Part shown: in pieces, positions 1 through 10,514 of the stretch
How positions within the stretch are numbered: the stretch's first letter is position 1
Layout of the letters: each line of letters starts with the position of its first letter
From: Lycium barbarum
Taxonomy: Eukaryota; Streptophyta; Magnoliopsida; Solanales; Solanaceae
Reading direction: 5' to 3'
NCBI RefSeq assembly: GCF_019175385.1
Contig: NC_083341.1
Location: 66,807,800-66,871,799, forward strand
Length of the DNA: 64,000 nucleotides
Position numbers and translations under genes: made by a program
The notes under the pieces: generated by a model
The model's input: the letters and a program-made list of their open reading frames with translations, nothing else
What the model was told of the DNA's origin: nothing
Database searches by the model: none

Positions 1-1440
1 TCCTTATTCGTGTGTTGAGTTGAATCTAGTCTAATTGTTGTAATACTTATTCCGCAGATGGCTAGGACATGCATATCCTCCTCTGCTAGATGTCACGGTT
101 GATTCGAAAGTTTCTTTTTAACGTCATATGTGCAACTGAGAGTGATACTAAGTACATGGAATGTTGTGTGCGTTGATTGTAGTTGAGATTGGACCGGTGT
201 ACACTTTGGGATAGTTTTATTTACAAAGAAAATTCTGCCAAATACTTTTTTGAATGTTTAGGAGTTAGTGAAAATTTTGAAAGTTAAGAAATCGTTGAAT
301 GAAAGGGTAGCGTCTGCAGGTTCCCTAGTCATCAAAAAAAAAAAAAAGTGGTCAAATGATATAAAAAAAAATTGTGTAAGAGCGACCATCCAAATCTGGG
401 GTTGTTGGTATAACTTTATATTATGAGTCTTATCGGTAAAGAGAGAGGGTAGCGGGAAAGTAAGAAGTGTAATTGCATACCCATGCCTAAGTTGTTGGGC
501 TTTATGGTGAAAGATATTTTGAGGAAAGTGCTTAAATGGCTCTAAGATTAATGCCTCTTAAAGCGATTCACTATTATTAGTAACGTCGTGATGGTGATGT
601 CATAAGTGTGACTGTGGCGTAATATTACATATCTTAAGTGTATTAAGTATGAGCATGATAATGGCCCTATGAGATGCACAACTTGTTCATGGAGTAGGTC
701 CCTGGGTGAATTCCAGATTGTGAGCGAGAATAAGACTTAAGTATAAGAATTATTGAAACAAGATAGAAGATGTTTAGCATGAAACTCAGTCTATAGTGGC
801 TTGATTAGTTGTTGAAGGGAAAGCCGTGGAATATTAAAGACTATCACGCACTAAGAAAATAAATGAACCATAAAAGAAGTTGGAGTAAATAAGAAATGAC
901 ATGATTGCCACATATAACTAGTTCACACAGTTTTGTTAATATACGTTGTTTTCGATAAAGCACAAGCTTGAGGGAGATGAGAAACACGTTAATGAGATGA
1001 TAGTATAGATGAGGATAAAGAGAAAAGTTGATACTTAGATGTACCCTTTGTGATTTCGCGGTGGAGTCTACTATTATTGGCCGGTCTATCGAACATGTGT
1101 GGACACAGTTCAGAGTCATGATACGTTTATGTGCTAGGAAAAAAAAGCATGGCGTTATTGACCTTGAGGTTATCTTTGATTCAGATTGAATAACTTCGTC
1201 TTTCCTTAAGCTTGATTGCCATAAAAAGACCGTTCCATTTTCTATTTCGATAGAGCTTAATATTGGGTTTGTAATGAGTTTAAAGGATTCAATTGGTATG
1301 TCCACAGACAAAGCAACCTCGTCGATAATATAGGTCGTATTTAACTTTAACTCGAGGCACCTGAGTTGAATAACTAACTAGTGGGTTAGTGTGAGTAGTT
1401 AATAAGTTTTTGAATATGAGTTGGTAATAAGTTTTTGACT
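1..1440. other. Unassigned AT-rich sequence, probably eroded gag/protease of W
   Basis: No reading frame or motif here can be assigned. By position, just upstream of a reverse-transcriptase trace in the same orientation, it should correspond to gag, protease and leader of element W. That is inference only. The single longer open stretch (844-1311, minus strand) resembles no known protein and lacks any supporting signal. Confidence 0.35.
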
Positions 1441-3620
1441 ATTCTTTCAGCGAACCTACTGATTATACCATATAATGGGGAGGTCGACTAAAACTTGGTA
1501 TTGATATGCTGTCATTAATCTGGTATATGTTTATTTTAATTATAGAATGACTGCAAAGTCAAAGGAAGTAAATTATAAGTTACAACATTTCGTGATTGGG
1601 AGGTCACTATATCAAGTATAGAGCCCGGAGGTGCTTAATTTCTGTCTGTTGGGGAGAACATTGAATCTATGCAGATTTTTATCACTAAGAGAAAAATGAC
1701 TTAATTTTTATCATATGATGGGCAAGTATCTTTTTGTCTTTTCCTAAATTACATGATATGTGGCTTCAGTTACAGGGTGTTATATGCTATTCTAAGATAG
1801 ACTTGTGATCAGGATACGCTTGAGTAGTAGGAGAAAGGGTTGGATAATCTGAAGACATGTACCAAGACTTATTTTGGTCAGTGTATATTTCTGGTGATAT
1901 CTTTTGGATAGAGAATGCATTTGTGATTGTCATGCACTAGAGGATTGGGGTATTCAAAAACGTTCCTTAGCTCTCTATTTGTTATGTTCATTAATGACAT
2001 ATACGAATATCTTCTCAGTCGATAGAAGCATATGCTGTGGTTGAAAAAGATGTCGGGATAATATTGATTAAACAACTGAGGTTAAAAGTGTGAATTTTAA
2101 TTTTTACATCATGGCGTTATGAGCCTTTTGGTGTATAGTAAAAGGATGGAAGGTTGAGTTTAATACACACTCTAAGGCTCTATCATGTGTTATGCTATAG
2201 TTGTTTTTGTTTGAACATACACAATTGATCGATACGAGAGTCTTGACCTTATTGGGGATTATTGATAGTCTCTAAAGACGAGGCTACTTGATAGTGGAAA
2301 AAAAAGAAGGGAACATTCTAATTAAAGAGTTGAATGTGTGTACACCTATGGTGGTTGACTTAAGGAGATTTTTACTCGAAAAGGTACAACGTTTATTATC
2401 TTTATTACTTTTTAGATTCACAAATATGCATTGGGGCTGCAGAAATTTCCGATGCATGGTTGTCTCCGATAGAAAGTAAAAATAGATCAATGTAGATTTT
2501 GTAGCTGGTCTATATGTTCATTCAGAAAATCGTGATCGTAGCTTGGGTGATATTGATTGACTTAGCGAGATTGTGTACCTGATTTAAGAACTATTTTTTT
2601 TACATATCATACTAGCTTATATGGTGTTATGTGTCAGAGATAGTGCAATGGCATGAGATGTCAATATTGTCATGTGTGACAAGAGTAACAGTGCATGGAA
2701 CGTCTATGTAGGAGCATGTGGATGTGTTCCAGCATCGCTACATGTGAAAGTGTTATGTAGGAGTGTATGGATGTGTTCCAACACCACTGTACATGTGAGA
2801 GATATGCAGAAGCATAAGGATGTATTTCTAACATTGTTATACGTGAGAGCATTATGTAGGAGTGCTTGGAGGTGTTTCAGCTCTACTGTATGTAAGATTG
2901 GTGGATATGTTTCGCCATAGGATTGTGGTTGTGGCACTTGGATTGTGCCATCCTTGGGTGCCCAGTCTTAACACTAGTCAGATGGATATTACCTGATAAG
3001 TGGTTAATGATCAGTTGCTTTTGACCGAGCTCATGTATGATAATAGTTTACTAATTCAGCATGCAGATCTTGTCATTTTAGATTTTATGTGGATGTTGGA
3101 GTCTTACTCTATCAGGTTGGTTGAACACTATAAGTCAGAGTTGTTAGGTCTAAACTTAGATTAGCAAGCCTTGAAGAAAATTGCATTGAATGCGGGAACG
3201 ATTTTGGATAGCATGGAGTAGACGAAAGTCTTATAGTGATAAACGAGATTGTGATTTGGAGCTTATGAAGGGAATCTTTTGAAAGTTTTCAACATGAAAT
3301 GAGTCATGGGATTCAATTGGAAGGGTAAACAAAGTCCTAGGTAAATGTTGATTCTTGTTGGCTCTTGGATCGAATCAGGTTGGTGGCATATGGACTTGCT
3401 TTAGCTTTGTGATTGTCTGTTGTTCATATCTTGTGTTTCACGTGTCCATACTTAGATGATATATTCATAATGATTGCCACGATTCAGTCCGGAAAAAAAA
3501 AAGTGGAGCCAGATGAAAATTTGACTTACAAGGAAGGTTCAATATCTATTGCTAATAGACAAGTGTGACAATTGAGCTCGAGAAAGGTTGCTTAAGTGGA
3601 AGTATAGTGTGCAAATCATG
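1440..3620 (+). pseudogene. W pol remnant: RT, integrase, chromodomain-like tail
   Basis: Translating with frameshifts gives a colinear series of gypsy pol landmarks. A degraded [17 protein letters not shown] stretch and SKIDL*SGY lie at about 1745-1815. A worn [13 protein letters not shown] block reads FVMFINDIYEY at about 1976-2010. The integrase start at 2485-2620 contains VDFVAGL. A segment resembling the family's IEFAYNNS region lies at about 3000-3120. VFHVSILR is at about 3430-3460. DENLTYKEGS followed by a KVA*VEV trace at 3505-3600 matches the region leading into the chromodomain. Stops occur every few codons, so no protein is possible. The integrase core is interrupted by a tandem array (2706-2903). 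Confidence 0.75.
2706..2903 (+). repeat. Four-copy ~49-bp tandem repeat inside the W integrase
   Basis: Four diverged units of about 49 bp begin near 2706, 2755, 2805 and 2853. Each starts like TATGTAGGAG and contains GGATGTGTTCCA and ACATGTGAGAG variants. They sit where integrase should run from the second catalytic Asp region to the catalytic Glu region, so the array replaces or overwrites catalytic sequence. The open frames across it on both strands are by-products of the repeat. Confidence 0.6.
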
Positions 3621-4238
3621 TCTTTTGAGCCTTTATGAGAATATCGATGTCGTCTTCTAGTTGATTAGTTTGAACTCGAGAAAGTAAAGCTAATGTACAA
3701 AAAAAAATTAGTGTGATATGCCTTGGATAAGGCCAATTTGAAGCAAAACACTTTAAATACAACTCAAAGCAGTTAAAGGCTTTTTCATTTAGTGATCGTG
3801 TGTTTATGGAAGTTTCTTTTGACACTAATGGTATTATGTGATATACTGAAAGAAGGATAAGTTGGGTGCAAGCATATCGCTGATAAGATTTTGGGCAACA
3901 GGTTGTGGTCGTAGCTAAGAGACTTGTTATGCTACAAGAGGTGCATGTTATATTATGCGAATACATTCTGAGAGTACATTAATGGTCTGATCCATGTTAT
4001 TGAGATTGAAATAGTGCCGGTAAATGAGAATCGTTTTTTTTTAAAGTTGTTATTCTATATTTGAACATATGACTTTGTTAGCTATGGACAAAGAAGTATT
4101 TTGCGGTCAAAGTATTATAGTAGAACTATCTACAAGAAAAGACTACTTGAAAGTACAAGCAGGACATGCGTAGTGAATATTCATATCCTGACACTTCCAA
4201 AAGGGTGTTGGACACGTTCGAGGACGAACGTTATTTTA
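3620..4238 (+). other. W region between pol remnant and 3' LTR
   Basis: Non-coding by eye, with many stops. It ends in a block resembling CGTTCGAGGACGAACGTT, which is also found just upstream of the polypurine tracts of elements A, B and F. It is therefore the 3' untranslated part of the internal domain. A weak RNase H-like resemblance at 3830-3950 is too poor to call. Confidence 0.4.
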
Positions 4239-4250
4239 AGTGGGAAAGAA
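4239..4250 (+). other. Polypurine tract of W
   Basis: AAGTGGGAAAGAA-type purine run directly abutting the TG of the LTR at 4251. It occupies the same position as the cleaner purine tracts of A (57663-57675) and B (53558-53569), and as the complement in F (21630-21642). Confidence 0.65.
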
Positions 4251-4356
4251 TGTAACAACCCCAATTTTAATGGGGGGTTAATTTATAATTTATCAAAAGG
4301 GAATTAAGTATTATTGAAAAGAAAAGGAAAAGAAAGAAATGGGCCAAGCCCAACAA

Positions 4357-4381
4357 GGGGGGGGGGGGGGGGGGGGGGGGG
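4357..4381 (+). repeat. Poly(G) run
   Basis: Twenty-five consecutive G in a purine-rich part of the W LTR. The exact length is likely to be unreliable in sequencing. Confidence 0.9.
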
Positions 4382-5149
4382 AAGGAGTTTAAAGTCTGAT
4401 GGTCTAAACGTGAGGAACAAAAATCAGAAAACAGAGATAGAACGCAAAAAGGGAAACGCAGTGCAAGAAAAGAAAAGAAGGGAAGAAAAAGAGAGGAGAA
4501 AAATAAGGATTTTCAACCCAAATCATCAAGGTAATGCCTCTGATCTTTTATTTAAGTTTATTATGTAATTATGGGTGAATTTTTATGGTGAAAACATGGA
4601 GAAATTTTGAGGAATTGAGAAAGTTTAGCCCTGAGTTCTTCAACCTAAATTATTGATTTGAAGGGGCAAACAACATCAAATTTTAGACTTCTATATATTG
4701 TTGGAATCGTCTTGTCGAAAGCTTCCCTAAAACATATGTCTTGTCGGGTTTTGAACACATTGACCAGAGGGCGGTTTCGTCCTTTAAAATTTGACTTTAA
4801 CCGTTTAAGCCTCCAAAAATATAGAAGTGGTTTACCCTAAGGGTTTTGACCATTCTAAATCCGTTTTTGTGTAGTTTGAGGCAATCTGGAGACTCAAGAA
4901 CGCAGTTTTGATTTATTGGGAAGTGTGCTTGAATTGTGAATTTGAGGTAAGTGAGACTTTAAGCTTTGAGTACTTGCTTTTCAAAACCCATTTTAGAAAT
5001 ATGTTTTGTTTGCCTGGTCCATGTGTTGGGGCGAGCGTGTGCTTGGCAGAATCGGTGGTCCTTAAGGCCAACCGCATATACTTTATTTTCAAATAATCCA
5101 AAACTCTCTTTATAAATTATTTTGTGATGTGATATAGCTGTGAGCCATG

Positions 5150-5370
5150 ATATTGGGGCATTGTGTATGCTTCCCTTAGCATTGTGTATGCTTCTTGATT
5201 ATATTGGGGCATTGTGTATGCTTCCCTTAGCATTGTGTATGCTTGATGATATTCGGACATTGTGTATGCTTCCCTTAGCATTGTGTATGCTTGATGATAT
5301 TCGGACATTGTGTATGCTTTCCTTAGCATTGTGTATGCTTCCTGACATATTTGGCACATTGTGCATGTTG
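5150..5370 (+). repeat. ~48-bp minisatellite in LTR W
   Basis: About four and a half units, each holding two GCATTGTGTATGCTT blocks separated by CCCTTA or a GATGATATTCGGA-type spacer. The frames that stay open across it on both strands are explained by this periodicity, not by coding. Confidence 0.85.
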
Positions 5371-6029
5371 CCGTGGATTCATAGTGTTGACTAATTCTTT
5401 AACTGCCATTTGTGACGGTTCGTAGTGTAAATTGTGTTGAGATATATAATATATTTGATAAACAGTGGTTTGGACCTTGATTGTTGCTATTATATAATGA
5501 TATATTCATGTGCATAATATTTTTGTGCTTGTTGTGTGTTTGTATTTTCTAACACTTGTTTCAGGGGTATTTAAAGTGGCGGGTCGAGGATCTTACTGGG
5601 TTATATTTACATATAGCTCACTCCTTACCTGCATGTCCATGCAGATACTATAGGTGACGACAAAGCTAGTAGTTGACGAGTTTGCTGGAGTTGATCTATT
5701 AGTTGAGGTGAGCCGCCGCTTTGTTCGTGGACGCTGCCAAAAGTGTCGTTATCATCTATTTATTAATGTCTTTTCTTTTGGGGTTTTTAAACCCGAGTGT
5801 TTTGTAATTCTCTTAGATGCTCCATGGTCTAGTGTGAGATTTGGGCAGGAGTAATTGTTTAATATTCTGAGACACTAGTTATCCGTAATTAATTATCATA
5901 TTATTTGGATACTTATTTAAGTTATTAAATGCTGTGAATTTATGGTTAAGATACGAAAATTTTGGTTCGCCTGGCTGGTGGTGTGTGTTGGGTGCCAGTC
6001 ACGTCTAAGGGGTATTTTGTGTCGTGACA

Positions 6030-6189
6030 TCTATCCAGAAATCTGACACTACATTCATCCAAATTCGAAGTTCATACTGCTTCAAGAAAACTTCAATTGC
6101 AAATTTTTAGTCAAAACTATAACATATTTTTATATAAGTCCTCGTCAAAATACATAGATAAGCAAGTAGACTACATCTTTTAGAATATA
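6030..6189. other. Short unique-looking flank
   Basis: AT-rich sequence between the end of LTR W and the outer arm of the foldback. I see no gene or motif. Confidence 0.4.
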
Positions 6190-6204
6190 GCTCACACAGA
6201 CAGA

Positions 6205-6216
6205 TGAAGCACCATG
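6205..6216. repeat. Left copy of 12-bp duplication TGAAGCACCATG
   Basis: TGAAGCACCATG directly precedes a 13-base T run (6218-6230). The identical 12-mer is at 8245-8256. A matching pair next to a poly(A) tail, read on the minus strand, is what LINE target-primed insertion leaves. The same 12-mer is also part of the foldback arm, which makes the pair slightly ambiguous. Confidence 0.65.
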
Positions 6217-6369
6217 GTTTTTTTTTTTTTAATGGTAAGTATTGTATGTATTAGATTTAGTAAAAGACAGTACATAGGTTGTACTGAAAACCATATTTGC
6301 AAGAGATCAATAGAAAATAAAGAAGAGAAAAAACTGATGTACAATCCTAACAAGATTCCAGAACTTCTA

Positions 6370-7520
6370 GGATTGCTACAGTATCTTCTGTGTAAATTTG
6401 TTTACACTAAAAATAGAACAACAAAAAACAATTGAGCTTGATCTTCTGCACTGGATTACTTCTGTCCTCGAAACACTTGGCATTTCTTGCTTTCTAGATT
6501 GTCCACCAAATACATGTCCGGACAATCCTCCATCTATCTCTGTTCCCTGTTCCAGCTCCAGCTTCATCCCAGCTAAATAGAACTTCAACAATCTTACTTG
6601 GCATTGTCCAAGAAATGCCTCTTAATAAAAATCTTCCGTAGTGGGTCTGTTATGCAGCGTAAAAATAGATGGCTAATTATCTCAGCATCTTCCCCACATA
6701 AATAACATCTTGAGCATAGTGAAATCCCTCTCTATAAGATTTTTATGTGTCAAAACAGTGTCCTATGCAAATAACCAGGTGAAAAAACCTACTTTATAAG
6801 GGGTCTTTACTTTCCAGATAAGCTTCCATGGCCAGTTAGTGATCTGTAGGTCAGTTTGGTTCAGAATCTTGTTCGCTGCATTCACCTTGTATATGCCTCT
6901 GTTGTTTCATTGCCACCAAAGACAATCCACCCCATTCTTTTGTCCTTTAAATACTTCCAGTTTGTAGAACACAGTCAGTCTAGGCATCTCCCAGTCATTC
7001 ATCATTCTCCTAAAAACCAGATCCCAGCTTTGAGGAGTCCACATTTCAGCTATTGTTCTCTGTTGATGTAGAGTCAAAACATACATATCAGGAAACAATT
7101 TCAGCAGGCATCCATATCCCAATCAATTGTCTTTCCAGGAGGAGGTTTTGTTGCCTGTTTGTACTTTAATATAGGAATGATCCTTTATGAAAGACCAAAA
7201 TGTCCTAATAGATATAGATCTCGATAGACTTATTCCATATGGTGTGTTAACCTCCTTTGATATCCATTGTCATTCTCCCTCATATTGGCTTTGATCACTC
7301 TGCTCCAAAGACTTTGGATTTCTTGAGATCATCTCAATAACCATTTCATCTTAAGAACCTTGCTTTGATTCTTCAGATTTCTGATGCCTAGTCCACCTTG
7401 GGCTTTGCTGCTTATAAGTGATTTCCATTTGACACGACGGAAAACCCCTTTTTCTTTGTTTCCTTGCCAAAATAAGGATTTGTTGATTCTATCCGTTCTT
7501 CGAATAATTCCTGTAATTGA
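6370..7520 (-). pseudogene. LINE ORF2 C-terminal region (zf-RVT and tail)
   Basis: Across frameshifts the minus strand reads like the plant L1 C-terminus. At 7380-7510 there is LFWQGNKEKG and GGLGIRNLRNQSK. At 6907-7122 an open frame has WDLVFRRMMNDWEMPRL and DCLWWQ. At 6650-6840 there is WPWKLIWKVKTPYKVGFF then SLCSRCYLCGEDAEIISHLF, the zinc-binding CxxC region. At 6376-6600 there is RWRIVRTCIWWTI then NAKCFEDRS. These are established landmarks of zf-RVT and the domain after it. Stops and frame changes make it non-functional. Confidence 0.8.
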
Positions 7521-7525
7521 ACTTT

Positions 7526-7880
7526 TTATTTAAATGCTATGTCTTTCCATCGCGCATTGAAGGATAATTCTGGGATTACAATGACCGATCTAGCATCGTC
7601 CTTTAATGATAGGATACTCATGTATCTTCCGTGGTCATTGTACTTTCTGGTACAAAAGTATTCAGACAATTGATCCTTGGTCTTCCATCTCCTTACCAAG
7701 TTCTTCTGGTCATCGAAGCCTCTTTGAGTACAAAACATATCCATTCCATGTTCTTTTTGCTTAGTGTTAATCAGCTCACCATATTTCGACTTCTCTTTAC
7801 CCAACCAAACCACGTATTTTTGTTGGAAAACCATCTGGTAATGCCGAAGTTTTTGAATTCAGCACTGAAATAGATTTTGC
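7526..7880 (-). pseudogene. LINE ORF1-like N-terminal fragment
   Basis: A 102-residue open frame (7526-7834) contains EYFCTRKYNDHGRYMSIL and SVIVIPELSFNARWKDIAFK. I associate this type of sequence with DUF4283-like ORF1 or gag-like proteins of Solanaceae retroelements, from memory and not from a search. The frame probably began upstream, since the frame-shifted stretch at about 7840-7880 reads like the same protein. It ends at the join with ORF2 C-terminal sequence near 7520-7526. Confidence 0.45.
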
Positions 7881-8094
7881 TTTCCCCATGCAAAGTTTGT
7901 CAGTATTTGTCGAGGATCAAAGGGTATGGTGAATTAAACATAATCACGGTGAGTGATAATTGAAGTTAGAAAGAAAAGGTTAAATACTGGCACCATACCG
8001 AAAAAAGGATGTTCTACAGTTCTAGGAAGTAGGATGAACTGTATTGGGAAGAGTGCCTGGGAGCTTTTAAAACGTTTATTCCATTCGTTCCTGT

Positions 8095-8241
8095 AACATT
8101 ATGTTTCCAAGGAAGATTGGGGAAATTAAATCCTTAGAAGAACTAACACTCCGTGGGTGCTCGAAGCTGGAGTTTTCTATGACAATGAGAAATTGTAAGA
8201 TTTTGCAAGCACTTCCAGAGAATGTGACTAACAGAGATCAG
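8095..8241 (+). pseudogene. Leucine-rich-repeat fragment, TIR-NBS-LRR-like
   Basis: The plus strand encodes about 47 codons without a stop, including FPRKIGEIKSLEELTLRGC and SKLEF, then LQALPENVTN. The pattern (LxxLxxLxLxGCSKLE, then LPENV) is typical of LRR_3-type repeats in plant TNL disease-resistance proteins. No NB-ARC or TIR domain lies nearby and the frame closes just before the 12-bp duplication at 8245. It is a gene fragment at most. It may have been carried by a transposon or be old flanking DNA. Confidence 0.45.
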
Positions 8242-8400
8242 AGCTGAAGCACCATGAAATTTCAAAATTATTAACCGGTACCTTCAGCTCGTCTTACTCC
8301 TTCCTTGTTGCTATTGAAAGGAATGAGATGAGATGAAGGTACCAGTTAATAATTTTGTAGTTAAACATGGTGCTTCTAAGTTTCACCTATGTGAGCTTGC

Positions 8401-9004
8401 TCATATTGTTGGTCCCAAGCTCGAACAAAGGAGGAAGGTTGCGGTAGGTTGACAGTCAGCATAAAATTAGTCAAGTTATGATTAATTCCCACAATATAGA
8501 ATAAATTGGGATGTGTTCTCCGAAACACGTGTTACATTCAGCACTGGGGTATGATGACAAATAGGCAAGGGGTTCTATCGCATCACCACTTGTATGTGAG
8601 GGAAGGTTCCTACATGAAGGATAGTGTGGATAAACAAGTTAATCCTGCCACATCTGCATCTGAGTTTGGTGCTAGATAGGAAAGGGTCATCACCTCATGG
8701 CCAGAAAGGGTAAAGTAGTCAGTCCAAGATAGTTGGGTACGTAGGAACATGTGATTCTTGATAGAAAGTCAATGTAATTAGTGCATACTGTAAAAAACAG
8801 TAGAGTTTATATTGCATATCTACATAAAGTTAAATGGGCATGGGAAAAGGTTAGAGAGTGACAACACGAGTTATTAATTATGAAAATTGTGGAACAAATA
8901 AAATAGGAATAGGTTGTGACCATTGTACAACCATGACTTAAGGACAAAGTTGTAGAGGTAAAAGCGAGTTTTAGAATAAGATTTTCTCATTAAGTCTTGT
9001 ACGA
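8401..9004. other. Unassigned stretch between foldback and RTE remnant
   Basis: No open frame of note. It begins with GGTCCCAAGCTCGAACAAAG, which looks like a dispersed Solanaceae repeat (memory, unverified). A short KVNVISAY-like read at 8765-8790 hints at endonuclease sequence in phase with the next element. I cannot exclude chance. Confidence 0.3.
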
Positions 9005-10085
9005 TGAAAGGATACAATCAATGTCAAGTGCATATGCTTCGAAATAGGATTAAATGCAAAAACAAAAAACTAAACTTTCGGAAGATATGAATACCTTGGT
9101 CCAAAGGATTCCAAATGACTAACAGATCTTTCTCCGAGGAGATGGAATTGTTATGGGTGGATATAGCCACGGCTTTGACCAAGTGCATGGAGAATATGAT
9201 TATGGTACTAGAAATGAGGATAGAAAGGTTATTCTAAAATCTCTTTACCTTACGATTTAATTTATTATAAAAGATTGCAAGGCTATACAAGGAGAAGTCA
9301 TGACCACCCAATATAGAATGGTGGTCTTCGATGCATAGCAAAGAAGTAGAGCGACAAAAGAGACGAGCTATAAGCAACTGAGAATTCGATGATGGACCAA
9401 AAAGGGAAAAACCAATTAGTGTTTCAGAAAAGCGACAAAGGGAGTAAGCATGGGACTTAAGACATTCTGTGGATTGAACTGTCAGGTGTGTCTAAAGGCC
9501 TTGGAACTCGACCCACAAGAATCATCGTGGTGGAATGAAAAGGTGCAAAGAGCTATTAAAGTGCAAAAGAGAGTGCTATAGGAAGTTACAAAATAGAAAT
9601 GTGGAAAAGTCTTTGACGAGTATAAGAAAGCTAAGAGGAAAGGCAAAAGGCTATAAGTAAGCTCGAGGGGAAGGCCTAGATGGCTTATAACAGAAGCTAG
9701 AGATGTGAGAAGGAAAGAAAGAAAGAAAGAAAGAAATGTATAAATTAGCATGTTGTGAGTTAAGGACTTAAACTGGGTATAGATGATTATCAGTGTTGGC
9801 AGTACATGATGAGATCAAGCAGAGATGAAGGCTACTTTGACCAATTGTACATCTAGAATCAAGAGGATAACTTTCCAGATCACTCTATACATCAGGGAAC
9901 CATAAAAACTTTAGCTATATCAATAGAATTATGGCAACAAAAATAAAGAATGCCATGAAAAATACAAGGACTAGAAAAACAAGTGGTTTAGAAGTGCTTG
10001 GAGAGGTTAGAGTAGTATGACACCAATAAAATTGGCTTTAATCACCCAGGGGATCTAAGAGTGGTTCTCATCTATTACCCCAAAC
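9005..10085 (+). mobile_element. Eroded RTE-type LINE (endonuclease to RT start)
   Basis: The plus strand reads as an RTE-clade LINE with frameshifts. DMNTLVQRIPND then FLRGDGIVMGGY lies at about 9085-9160. GFDQVHGEYDYGTRNED lies at about 9165-9215. KDCKAIQGEVMTTQYRMVV lies at about 9270-9330. ESSWWNEKVQRAIK then EYKKAKRKAKR lies at 9520-9650. KEMYKLAC then HDEIKQR lies at 9730-9830. KNAMKNTRTRKTSG lies at 9945-9990. The established order is apurinic endonuclease, then the linker, then the first reverse-transcriptase motif. RT after about 10050 is absent and part of the endonuclease has been deleted. It is dead. Confidence 0.75.
9713..9736 (+). repeat. (GAAA)n microsatellite
   Basis: Six perfect GAAA-type units within the RTE remnant. 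They explain the minus-strand frame rich in Ser, Leu and Phe at 9482-9751, which is not a gene. Confidence 0.9.
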
Positions 10086-10514
10086 AATTAGGACTGAATA
10101 ACATTGTAACATGAATTGTATAATGTAGAATTTATACTTCATTCATGCTTTCAGCTTAGGCATACTTCAATAACATTAAATTTGAACAGCCCCTTTTTGC
10201 CATCAATCAACATATAATTCAAGAAGAAATTGAAAAAACCTATGGAAAATGAATCATATATCATACTATTTATTGTTTTGTTTTTCATTTTCAAAATAAA
10301 ATGTGTTGATAAACCTATCAAGACTTAATTATCTTCTTGCATAGCTCCAGTGGAAGCAAGGAGTGTCCATAGAACAATATGAAATTCTGAGATTTAGAAA
10401 ATCTTATTCAGTAACGGAGTAAAATGGTCATAGAGAAACATAGTATATGTATTAGTACTTTAACTAACTGATTGATTTTCATGATAGGCAGAGAGAGACG
10501 AGGAGGGGAAGTAC
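10086..10514. other. Unassigned AT-rich stretch, possible intron 2 of the PGR-like fragment
   Basis: If the DUF92 gene is read on the minus strand, this is where intron 2 and exon 3 should follow. I searched by eye for a continuation and found none. The region is AT-rich without open frames. Confidence 0.35.

Larger units (their letters stand above)
1..6029 (+). mobile_element. Ancient degraded Ty3/gypsy element W (3' part)
   Basis: This is the 3' part of an old plus-strand chromovirus-type LTR retrotransposon; its 5' end lies left of the window. Protein traces appear in the order reverse transcriptase, integrase, C-terminal integrase and chromodomain-like tail (about 1440-3620). They are followed by a polypurine tract (4239-4250) and an LTR that starts TGTAACAACC and ends GTCGTGACA. 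Stops and frameshifts are dense throughout, so the copy is much older than those further right. The 1-1440 stretch should hold gag and protease by position, but I cannot recognise them. The 5' LTR is not visible, so no target duplication can be checked. Confidence 0.8.
4251..6029 (+). repeat. 3' LTR of element W
   Basis: About 1.78 kb running from TGTAACAACCCC to GTCGTGACA, the TG...CA form of gypsy LTRs. It follows a polypurine tract, which fixes it as the 3' copy. It contains a 25-base G run (4357-4381) and a ~48-bp minisatellite (about 5150-5370). It lacks the TACTCAGTAC/GTACTGACGTCC block seen in the other large LTRs here, so it belongs to a different lineage. Confidence 0.8.
6217..8244 (-). 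mobile_element. L1-type LINE, internally deleted
   Basis: Minus-strand non-LTR retrotransposon. The 3' poly(A) appears as T at 6218-6230. Reading upward on the minus strand come the C-terminal tail of ORF2, the zf-RVT region, a reverse-transcriptase C-terminal stretch, and then directly an ORF1-like piece (7526-7880). The endonuclease and most of the reverse transcriptase are missing, so the copy carries a large internal deletion. The 12-bp repeats at 6205 and 8245 delimit it. The interval from about 7880 to 8244 holds no LINE sequence I can name and includes a leucine-rich-repeat-like frame on the other strand. Confidence 0.75.
6190..8400. repeat. Foldback (inverted-repeat) sequence split by a LINE
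   Basis: 8246-8377 forms a long imperfect hairpin. GAAGCACCATG, AAATTATTAACC and GGTACCTTCA on the left are mirrored by TGAAGGTACC, GTTAATAATTTT and CATGGTGCTTC on the right. The inverse match extends outward on the right (about 8378-8400, ...TATGTGAGCT). It continues on the left only across the LINE, at 6190-6216 (AGCTCACACAGACAGATGAAG...). The simplest reading is a MITE-like foldback whose left arm received the LINE. No transposase or certain target duplication of the foldback itself is visible, so its family is unknown. Confidence 0.6.

Noticed and set aside
3616..3966. 116-residue minus-strand frame
   Set aside because: No recognisable motif. It lies opposite W retrotransposon sequence, and stop-free length alone is not evidence.
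5117..5394. Repeat-rich open frames on both strands (AYTMLREAYTMSEY-like)
   Set aside because: Produced by the ~48-bp minisatellite in LTR W.
9482..9751. 89-residue hydrophobic minus-strand frame
   Set aside because: It is the complement of a purine-rich (GAAA)n stretch within RTE coding on the other strand.
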